Source: Glaciimonas sp.
Lineage (GTDB): Bacteria > Pseudomonadota > Gammaproteobacteria > Burkholderiales > Burkholderiaceae_D
NCBI GenBank assembly: GCA_012927585.1
Contig: JABBOY010000022.1
Span: 62,001-126,000, forward strand
Reading direction: 5' to 3'
DNA: 64,000 bases
Below are positions 57,483 to 64,000 of this stretch, piece by piece (within the stretch, counting starts at the first letter, position 1; each line of letters starts with the position of its first letter). The position numbers and the translations under genes are program-made. The notes under the pieces were generated by a model. The model did not search any database. It was given only the letters and a program-made list of their open reading frames with translations, and was not told where the DNA came from.

Positions 57483-58181
57483 CTATACTGCCAAGTGCCG
57501 CTTTACATCCTCACTATTCATCTGATCCTGGGTACCGACTGCGACTACTTCTCCGCGTGAAAGCACCACGAATTTATCGGCCAGCGCGTGTGCAAAATCG
57601 AAATATTGTTCACATAGAAGAATGCCGATATCACCGCGCTGACGCAACAAACGGATCACACGATCGATATCCTTGATGATGGAAGGTTGAATCCCTTCGG
57701 TCGGTTCGTCGAGAATAATCAGCTGCGGTTCCGCCAGCAAGGCGCGAGCAATCGCCAGTTGTTGCTGTTGACCGCCGGACAAATCGCCGCCCCGACGTTG
57801 CAACATTTCTTTCAGTATCGGAAAAAGTTCATATACTTCACCCTTGATGACCGATGCCTTTTTACCGGATTTGGTTGCCATGCCCATTAAGAGATTTTCC
57901 TCGACCGTCAGACGGGCAAAAATTTCACGACCCTGCGGTACATACGCAATGCCCAAGGCAGCGCGCGCGTGCGGTGAGAGTTTGGTAATAATCCGTCCAT
58001 TGAATGTCACGCTGCCTTTGGCAACCGGCAACACGCCCATCAAACATTTGAGCAAGGTCGTTTTGCCGACACCGTTGCGGCCCAGCAGAGCCAGGCATTG
58101 GCCTTTTTCGACCGAGAACGAAACACCGCGCAAAGTGTGCGAGGAGCCGTAATATTGGTTTAATTGTTCAATTTGCAGCAT
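57483..58181 (-). CDS. urtE: Urea ABC transporter ATP-binding protein UrtE
   Basis: The 232-residue protein starts MLQIEQLNQYYGSSHTLRGV and has Walker A GRNGVGKTTLLKCLMG, the signature DLSGGQQQQLAIARAL and Walker B LIILDEPTEGIQPSII. It matches the LivF-like UrtE subunit. It follows urtD by 11 bases. Confidence 0.95.
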   Translation of the reverse strand: MLQIEQLNQYYGSSHTLRGVSFSVEKGQCLALLGRNGVGKTTLLKCLMGVLPVAKGSVTFNGRIITKLSPHARAALGIAYVPQGREIFARLTVEENLLMGMATKSGKKASVIKGEVYELFPILKEMLQRRGGDLSGGQQQQLAIARALLAEPQLIILDEPTEGIQPSIIKDIDRVIRLLRQRGDIGILLCEQYFDFAHALADKFVVLSRGEVVAVGTQDQMNSEDVKRHLAV

Positions 58182-58192
58182 CGTTGTTTAGC

Positions 58193-59065
58193 TTAACGCC
58201 CCAGGTAGACTTCGATCACGCGCTCATGCGCTTGCACCTGTTGCATCGTGCCCTGCGCCAGCACCGAGCCTTCATGCAGCACCGTAACCTTGCCCTGTTG
58301 CGCGATCTCGGTGACGAAACCCATATCGTGTTCGACCACCATGATTGAATGTTTGCCGCGCAACTCGTTCAGTAGCTCGGCGGTGCGCGCGGTCTCGGCG
58401 TCGGACATGCCGGCCACCGGTTCATCGAGCAAAATAAGTTGCGGCTCTTGCATCAGCAACATGCCGATTTCCAGCCATTGCTTTTGCCCGTGAGATAGTA
58501 GGCCGGCCGGACGAATTTCTTGCCCGTTGAGGCGAATCAGTTTCAAGATTTCGTCGATCTTGCCTTTTTGTTCCGACGACAGGCTCGAAAATAGTGTCGA
58601 TTTGACGCGCTTATCCATCTTCATTGCCAGCTCCAGATTTTCAAACACAGTGTGTTGTTCGAAGACTGTCGGACGCTGAAATTTGCGACCGATGCCGGCA
58701 TCGGCGATGTCGTATTCGGTCATCTTGGACAAGTCCATGGTTTGACCGAAAAACGCGGTGCCGGAACTGGGCCGCGTTTTGCCGGTAATGACATCCATCA
58801 TGGTGGTTTTACCCGCTCCATTGGGGCCGATGATGCAACGCAGTTCACCAACAGAAATATCCAGGCTCAGATTATTCAACGCTTTAAATCCATCGAATGA
58901 AACAGTGACTTCTTCCAAATACAAAATAGCGCCATGGGTGGTATCAAGACCGTCGCCTTTGACGCGGCCATACGATGCGCCTTGGCCGCCTTGATCGCCT
59001 TGATCGCCATATTCGTCACGTTGATCGCCCTGGTATCTTTGATCGTGCGCTAATGCTTTGCTCAT
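58193..59065 (-). CDS. urtD: Urea ABC transporter ATP-binding protein UrtD
   Basis: The 290-residue protein has Walker A GPNGAGKTTMMDVITG, a Q-loop near GIGRKFQRPTVFE, a degenerate signature LLSHGQKQWLEIGMLL typical of UrtD, and Walker B LILLDEPVAGMSDAE. The first 35 residues hold a low-complexity stretch rich in Gly, Asp and Gln (GDQRDEYGDQGDQGGQG) encoded by a short tandem repeat. ATG 59065 overlaps the urtC stop by four bases; a longer frame upstream runs through urtC. Confidence 0.93.
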   Translation of the reverse strand: MSKALAHDQRYQGDQRDEYGDQGDQGGQGASYGRVKGDGLDTTHGAILYLEEVTVSFDGFKALNNLSLDISVGELRCIIGPNGAGKTTMMDVITGKTRPSSGTAFFGQTMDLSKMTEYDIADAGIGRKFQRPTVFEQHTVFENLELAMKMDKRVKSTLFSSLSSEQKGKIDEILKLIRLNGQEIRPAGLLSHGQKQWLEIGMLLMQEPQLILLDEPVAGMSDAETARTAELLNELRGKHSIMVVEHDMGFVTEIAQQGKVTVLHEGSVLAQGTMQQVQAHERVIEVYLGR

Positions 59066-60204
59066 GACGCATCCTTTCTGGTGTTCCCCATCCTGACGAA
59101 AAAACGTTTTACATGCAATTCTTGCACCAGTCCTAAAATGCCTTTTTGCATGAACAAGGTTACCAAAATGAATAAAAATCCCAATGCGAATAGCCATAAG
59201 TCCGGGAAGGCTGCGGTGAACCAGCTTTTTAAACCGTTCACGGTAAATGCACCGATGATCGGGCCGATCAAAGTGCCGCGTCCGCCCACTGCGGCCCAGA
59301 TCACTATTTCGATTGAATTCCCGGTCGACATTTCGGATGGATTAATGATGCCCACTTGCGGCACATACAAAGCGCCGGCAATCCCGCACAACACCGCCGA
59401 CAGAGTCCAGACAAACAGCTTGAACCAGAGCGGGTTGTAACCGATGAACATCAGACGCGATTCAGAATCGCGTACCGCCTGCAGCACCCGGCCCAGCTTG
59501 GATTTTACAATCGCGCGGCACAGCACCAATGCGCCGATCAGCGCTGTCAGGGTAATCAAATACAGCACTGCTTTAGTCGATGGCGCAGTCACGCTATAGC
59601 CGAGAATGCGCTTGAAATCGGTAAAGCCGTTATTGCCGCCAAAACCCGTGTCATTACGGAAAAACAGCAGCATGAAAGCAAACGTCATCGCTTGCGTGAT
59701 GATCGAAAAATACACACCCTTGATGCGCGAACGAAAGGCGAAAAAGCCGAACACGAAGGCCAGCAGTCCCGGCACCAAAACGACTAGCGCCATGCAATAC
59801 CAGAAATTATCGGTCATTGACCAGTACCACGGGTGCGTCTTCCAATCGAGGAAAACCATGAAGTCGGGCAAATTGCTTTGATACACGCCATCACGGCCAA
59901 TCGCGCGCATCAAATACATGCCGTGCGCGTAAGCGCCCAGCGCGAAAAATACGCCATGGCCGAGCGATAGAATCCCGGTATAGCCCCACACCAAATCAAG
60001 CGCCAGGGCCGCCAATGCATAGCACATGAACTTGCCAACCAGCAAAATTGCGTAACTGGAAATATGCAGAGCATGGCCATCGGGGAAACTCAAGTTGAGA
60101 ATCGGCAGCAGCGCTGCGATCACCACACATACCACGATGCCGACCCAGGCCGGACGCGAAAACAAGGGAGTTTTCACTGGCGCAAAAGATGATGGATTAT
60201 GCAT
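59062..60204 (-). CDS. urtC: Urea ABC transporter permease UrtC
   Basis: The 380-residue protein has about ten predicted helices and LivM-like motifs: ALDLVWGYTGILSLGHGVFF, GVYFSIITQAMTFAFMLLFF and AVRDSESRLMFIGYNPLWFK. It shares one base with urtB (TAATG) and four with urtD. Confidence 0.95.
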   Translation of the reverse strand: MHNPSSFAPVKTPLFSRPAWVGIVVCVVIAALLPILNLSFPDGHALHISSYAILLVGKFMCYALAALALDLVWGYTGILSLGHGVFFALGAYAHGMYLMRAIGRDGVYQSNLPDFMVFLDWKTHPWYWSMTDNFWYCMALVVLVPGLLAFVFGFFAFRSRIKGVYFSIITQAMTFAFMLLFFRNDTGFGGNNGFTDFKRILGYSVTAPSTKAVLYLITLTALIGALVLCRAIVKSKLGRVLQAVRDSESRLMFIGYNPLWFKLFVWTLSAVLCGIAGALYVPQVGIINPSEMSTGNSIEIVIWAAVGGRGTLIGPIIGAFTVNGLKSWFTAAFPDLWLFALGFLFILVTLFMQKGILGLVQELHVKRFFVRMGNTRKDAS

Positions 60205-61823
60205 TATTCGACGCTCCGGCCCTTCATCGCGAACAGTCCTTGCGGGCGGCGCTGGATGAAGATGATGATAAAAATCAGGATGAATATTTTTGCCAGCACC
60301 GCGCCGGCGACCGGTTCAAGAAATTTATTCACTCCACCCAAGCCGATGGCAGCGATCACGGTACCGGCCAGTTGACCGACACCACCCAATACCACCACCA
60401 TGAATGCGTCGACGATATAACCCTGACCCAGACTCGGGCCAACATTGCCGAGTTGCGACAAGGCAACTCCGCCTAAACCGGCGATGCCGGAGCCGAGGCC
60501 GAACGTCAGCATGTCAACCTTGCCGGTCGAGACGCCGACGCAATCCGCCATCCGGCGATTCTGCATCACTGCCCGCACGAATAAGCCGAGCCGGGTTTTG
60601 TTGAGGATCAGCCAGAGCGCGACCACTACAAAAAAAGCAAAGAAGATGATGGCAATCCGGTTGTACGATAGCACCAGCGAACCCAATACCGTGATGCCGC
60701 CGGACATCCAGGAGGGATTGGCAACCTCGACGTTTTGCGCACCGAAAATCGTGCGTACCGATTGCATCAGCATCAGACTGATGCCCCAAGTAGCCAGTAA
60801 AGTTTCCAATGGCCGGCCGTACAACCAGCGAATCACCGTGCGCTCCAATATGACCCCGACTGCGGCGGCGACGATGAAGGCGGCGGGCAGGGCCGCGATC
60901 AAATAAGCGTCTACTGCGCTTGGGAAATATGTACTAAAAAATATCTGGCACAGATAGGTGGTGTAGGCGCCAATCATCAGCAATTCACCATGCGCCATAT
61001 TGATAATGCCCATCAGACCAAAGGTAATCGCCAAACCGAGCGACACCAGCAACAGCACGCTCCCCATCGAAATGCCGTAAAACAGATTGCCGATAATCTC
61101 GGTACGTTGCAAACGGTTATTGATTTCATTCAAGGTACCGACCACTGCAATCCGCACTGATGGATTGGGTTCGATATTGCTGCCATCGGGATTTTTGTCG
61201 AGCATTTTTTGCAGCAGCGGTTTCAGATTAGCGTTGGTACTTCCGGCCAAATCAAGCACGGCAGCTTTGCGCACCACGGCATCCGGCGATTGCAAATTAT
61301 CGGTCGATATGAGCAACTGTAAAACTGCTTTAACTTCGGTGTCGGTTTCTTTTTCAAATGCTTTTTTGATCAGTGGCACTTGCGCCGGATCAATTGATTT
61401 TTGTAGATCGAGCGCAGCGGCCAGACGCAGATTACGATCTGGCGAAAACAGCTTGAAACCCGACAACGCAGCGTTAACCGCGCCGCGCAATCTGTTATTG
61501 ACCATGATGCCATCGGCACCATCAGGTACTGCGCCGGTTTTACCCGTGGCCAGATCAAACGCTTTGTCGTCTTCGACAATCAACAGCGTGCCATCCGGGA
61601 GCGCGAACAGCGTGTCATCCTTGATAGCACGCAAGACTTTTGCGGCATCGTCATTTGCCAGTGCAGCGATCTTGCCTATCGCTTCGATACGTGCATCCGA
61701 ATCATCGCCCGTTAACGGTTTCAATATGCGGGTGTCGATTGCGGCATGGGCGACGAATGATTGCGTGCACATGAGGCCGAACCAGCCGACCACAATCAGG
61801 TTTTTAATCAGCCGCAAGTTCAT
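60204..61823 (-). CDS. urtB: Urea ABC transporter permease UrtB
   Basis: The 539-residue protein has a signal-like N-terminus, an extra N-terminal helical-repeat domain (about 30-235) characteristic of UrtB, and the LivH-like membrane core with GLAITFGLMGIINMAHGELL, TLLATWGISLMLMQSVRTIF and VDAFMVVVLGGVGQLAGTVI. It is 136 bases from urtA, with a terminator-like hairpin in the gap. Confidence 0.95.
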   Translation of the reverse strand: MNLRLIKNLIVVGWFGLMCTQSFVAHAAIDTRILKPLTGDDSDARIEAIGKIAALANDDAAKVLRAIKDDTLFALPDGTLLIVEDDKAFDLATGKTGAVPDGADGIMVNNRLRGAVNAALSGFKLFSPDRNLRLAAALDLQKSIDPAQVPLIKKAFEKETDTEVKAVLQLLISTDNLQSPDAVVRKAAVLDLAGSTNANLKPLLQKMLDKNPDGSNIEPNPSVRIAVVGTLNEINNRLQRTEIIGNLFYGISMGSVLLLVSLGLAITFGLMGIINMAHGELLMIGAYTTYLCQIFFSTYFPSAVDAYLIAALPAAFIVAAAVGVILERTVIRWLYGRPLETLLATWGISLMLMQSVRTIFGAQNVEVANPSWMSGGITVLGSLVLSYNRIAIIFFAFFVVVALWLILNKTRLGLFVRAVMQNRRMADCVGVSTGKVDMLTFGLGSGIAGLGGVALSQLGNVGPSLGQGYIVDAFMVVVLGGVGQLAGTVIAAIGLGGVNKFLEPVAGAVLAKIFILIFIIIFIQRRPQGLFAMKGRSVE

Positions 61824-61854
61824 AATTTTTTAAGAGACGTAATTAAATGCAGGC

Positions 61855-61900
61855 GAAAAAATCCGGTGCGCGACAGAAATTCCACAAACACGCACCGGCG
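61855..61900 (-). terminator. Intrinsic terminator or attenuator between urtA and urtB
   Basis: CCGGTGCG (61863-61870) pairs exactly with CGCACCGG (61891-61898); on the minus strand the stem is followed by ATTTTTTC (A-run 61856-61861 on the plus strand). Placement directly after the binding-protein gene suits partial termination that gives more UrtA than membrane subunits. Confidence 0.7.
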
Positions 61901-61959
61901 ATATCAATTCCAGGAAAAAATAAGACACGCTAATCAGAGCAGATACACATGTGCACCCA

Positions 61960-63213
61960 TTACATTTTTTGCTTGCCTTCGTTACCCTTGATAAACGGGC
62001 TCCAAGGTTGGGCGCGCACTGGTCCTTTGGTCTTCCAGACCACGCTAAACTGACCGTCGCCCTGGATTTCGCCGATCATGACCGGCTTGTGCAAATGATG
62101 GTTGGTCTGATCCATGGTCAAGGTAAATCCAGACGGTGCCTTGAATGTCTGCCCGCTCATTGCAGCGATCACTTTATCGGTATCGGTTGATTTCGCTTTT
62201 TCAACCGCCTGTTTCCACATATGGATACCGACATAGGTTGCTTCCATCGGATCGTTGGTCACCACCGTACTGGCGTTAGGCAGCTTCTTGGCAATTGCAT
62301 AGGCTTTCCATTGTTTGATAAAAGCAGCATTGACAGGATTTTTGACGGATTCGAAGTAATTCCAGGCAGCCAGATGTCCTAGTAATGGCTTGCTATCGAC
62401 ACCGCGCAGCTCTTCCTCGCCGACCGAGAACGCTATGACGGGAACATCCGTCGCTTTCAAGCCGGCATTCCCGAGCTCTTTGTAAAACGGCACGTTGGAA
62501 TCGCCATTGATGGTCGAGATCACTGCAGTCTTGCCGCCGGCTGAAAACTTCTTGATATCGGCAACAATGGTTTGATAATCGGAGTGGCCAAACGGTGTGT
62601 AGACTTCACTGATATCGGCATCTTTCACGCCTTTGCTATGCAGGAAAGCGCGCAGGATCTTGTTGGTAGTGCGTGGATAGACATAGTCGGTACCGAGCAA
62701 CACAAAACGCTTGGCGCCACCGCCCTCTTTACTCATCAGATATTCGGTCGCTGGAATGGCTTGCTGATTGGGCGCAGCGCCGGTGTAAAACACATTCTTT
62801 TCCAGTTCTTCGCCTTCGTATTGCACCGGATAGAACAGTAGGCTGTTGAGCTCTTTAAATACCGGCAAAGTCGACTTTCGCGACACGGAAGTCCAGCAGC
62901 CAAACACAACAGAAACCTTGTCCTGCGAAATAAGTTGTCGCGCTTTTTCCGCAAACAGCGGCCAGTTGGAAGCCGGGTCAACGACGACCGCTTCCAATTG
63001 TTTGCCCATCACGCCGCCATGTTTGTTGATCTCATCTATCGTCATTAAAGCAACATCTTTCAATGAGGTTTCAGAGATTGCCATCGTGCCCGACAAGGAA
63101 TGCAGAATGCCGACCTTGATAGTGTCGGCAGCAAATGCCATCGTCACAAACGACGATGTAGCTAAAGTTAAAGCGCCCGCTACGGTCGCTTTCAGAAGAG
63201 TACGACGGGACAT
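61960..63213 (-). CDS. urtA: Urea ABC transporter substrate-binding protein UrtA
   Basis: The 417-residue protein starts MSRRTLLKATVAGALTLATS, with a twin-arginine-like motif and hydrophobic stretch ending AFAA. It continues TIKVGILHSLSGTMAISETS, NWPLFAEKARQLISQDKVSV, FGCWTSVSRKSTLPVFKELN and LGTDYVYPRTTNKILRAFLH, matching the Peripla_BP_5 urea receptor. GGAG lies before ATG 63213. It is first in the operon urtABCDE-ureDABC and lies under a sigma-54-type promoter. Confidence 0.96.
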   Translation of the reverse strand: MSRRTLLKATVAGALTLATSSFVTMAFAADTIKVGILHSLSGTMAISETSLKDVALMTIDEINKHGGVMGKQLEAVVVDPASNWPLFAEKARQLISQDKVSVVFGCWTSVSRKSTLPVFKELNSLLFYPVQYEGEELEKNVFYTGAAPNQQAIPATEYLMSKEGGGAKRFVLLGTDYVYPRTTNKILRAFLHSKGVKDADISEVYTPFGHSDYQTIVADIKKFSAGGKTAVISTINGDSNVPFYKELGNAGLKATDVPVIAFSVGEEELRGVDSKPLLGHLAAWNYFESVKNPVNAAFIKQWKAYAIAKKLPNASTVVTNDPMEATYVGIHMWKQAVEKAKSTDTDKVIAAMSGQTFKAPSGFTLTMDQTNHHLHKPVMIGEIQGDGQFSVVWKTKGPVRAQPWSPFIKGNEGKQKM

Positions 63214-63276
63214 GTTTGCTCCTGGTGTGCTTGAGATTAAAAGGACGGTAAACTATGCGTGCTGCACGGCATCTTC

Positions 63277-63292
63277 AGCAAAATGCATGCCA
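63277..63292 (-). promoter_or_regulatory. Sigma-54 (-24/-12) promoter of the urea operon
   Basis: Read on the minus strand the site is TGGCATGCATTTTGCT, matching the consensus TGGCAC-N5-TTGCW with one mismatch and exact GG-N10-GC spacing. It lies 64 bases upstream of the urtA start, so the leader would be about 50 bases. Confidence 0.65.
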
Positions 63293-63496
63293 ACTGACTT
63301 TAGTGCGTCCCTACAGCCTCCAACAGAAGATGACATTTTCATAATGGCCGTTAGAACGCTGCCAGGTAGATGCCGTCTGCTCGGATCAGTTGATTCGGCT
63401 ATTGATTGGCGGCGCAGCAGACGGTGTAGGTAAATCGGACGCTACCGGATCGGCATGATGCAAAACTCCCTGCACCGAGCAATCATCATGAAATGG

Positions 63497-63513
63497 TGCA
63501 CATCATTTGTGCT
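63497..63513. promoter_or_regulatory. NtrC-type enhancer site upstream of urtA
   Basis: TGCACATCATTTGTGCT has the 17-base NtrC form TGCAC-N7-GTGCW, about 205 bases upstream of the sigma-54 promoter. Extra half-sites (TGCACC at 63471, GCACCAT at 63516) flank it. Distance and pairing with a sigma-54 promoter fit nitrogen-limitation control. Confidence 0.6.
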
Positions 63514-64000
63514 ACGCACCATTTCGGGGCTTTCCCGATCCGAGAATCTACGCATTGCACCCATGCACTCATTGCATTCAGACCGTTCTGGCAAAGTCGG
63601 TCTGGCCCGAACTCTGCTCTATAGACATATTATTGTTCAAGATTTTGAGTCATAGCTGCCATGCTTGCATCCACACCCCTGTATCTGTCCACGTCTCTTC
63701 CAGTGCCCGAATTCTCTGATGCTGCAAATGTCACTCCAGAGTTGCGGCCCGTACTGGCCCGGACAAGACTTTCCGACCCGTCGGAGCAGGCGGCATCACG
63801 CCCGGGCTCCCAATTGGTGTTGTCGGCCGGCACCGCTGCAAGCCGACAACCAACTGGCATTTTGTAACCTGATTCATGGCTTTGTCTTGAGTCGGTCCCT
63901 GTCGCTCAATGTGCTGATTGCCTTATACCGCCCACAGTAAGCTCGATGTCGCCGGGAACGTTCTGGTACAGATTGACGACGCCACGCCGACGGCATGCTG

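Larger units (their letters stand above)
63214..64000. other. Upstream control region of the urea operon and right edge of the window
   Basis: This 787-base stretch has a sigma-54 promoter (63277-63292) and an NtrC-type site (63497-63513). Further right, GTTGTCGGC (63819-63827) pairs exactly with GCCGACAAC (63842-63850), a 9-bp hairpin without a good T-run. Short frames in this region have no family features. A minus-strand frame enters from beyond 64000 and stops at 63906-63908; it is too short to identify. Confidence 0.45.

Noticed and set aside
63906-64000. Minus-strand frame entering from the right edge (…GVVNLYQNVPGDIELTVGG…)
   Set aside because: Only about 31 codons are visible and no family can be named; it may be the end of a real gene beyond the window.

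Overview
The window looks like a replication-origin region from a betaproteobacterium of the order Burkholderiales, most likely Oxalobacteraceae or a near relative. That placement is inferred from the rpmH-rnpA-yidD-yidC / dnaA-dnaN-gyrB arrangement, the beta-alanine and urea gene sets, and the protein styles; no 16S rRNA gene is present. I found no tRNA, rRNA or CRISPR array.

Layout. 0-3.6 kb: a beta-alanine/malonate-semialdehyde locus (partial mmsA, a class III aminotransferase) with a divergent MocR regulator. 3.8-10.7 kb: a minus-strand run rpmH, rnpA, yidD, yidC, cheZ, cheA, mnmE, in which cheZ-cheA interrupts the usual yidC-mnmE order. 10.7-11.05 kb: the probable oriC. 11.05-16.4 kb: dnaA, dnaN, gyrB. 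16.4-22.9 kb: an accessory island directly behind gyrB. It holds a GHKL-ATPase/Shedu-type nuclease fusion framed by insertion-sequence ends, a compact reverse transcriptase with a foldable RNA leader, an XRE regulator with a TnsA-like endonuclease and a wrecked TnsB-like transposase, and a dead IS1595-type copy. 22.9-26.3 kb: a nitrate/sulfonate/taurine-type ABC operon with two unrelated binding proteins. 26.7-38.4 kb: pgi, a hemerythrin remnant, a 1457-residue GAF/PAS/GGDEF/EAL protein, a DNA glycosylase, a spermidine-synthase-like protein, a sugar-epimerase-like protein divergent from an Fe-S flavin reductase, and an acetylornithine-type aminotransferase. 38.8-43.6 kb: the stress operon prkA-yhbH-spoVR. 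43.9-45.7 kb: phaC. 46.2-50.9 kb: a second-type hflK-hflC set joined to an Nramp-like and a TerC-like membrane protein. 51.2-54.0 kb: an ATP-grasp/PLP-enzyme pair of unknown product. 54.1-63.2 kb: a minus-strand urea operon, urtABCDE-ureDABC, with a sigma-54 promoter and an NtrC-type site upstream.

How the genes work together. Urea is imported by UrtABCDE and hydrolysed by urease, apparently under nitrogen control; ureE, ureF and ureG are not in the window. HflK/HflC (FtsH partners), Nramp and TerC suggest a link between membrane-protein quality control and metal handling. The island's intact genes are best read as candidate anti-phage systems carried among transposon debris.

Two families of small intergenic repeats run through the window: GC-rich REP-like palindromes, and an AT-rich element of about 75 bases seen five times with a hairpin core. 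The most novel material is the nuclease fusion between IS ends, the reverse transcriptase with its structured leader, the ATP-grasp/PLP pair, the hflKC-Nramp-TerC operon and the 75-base repeat.
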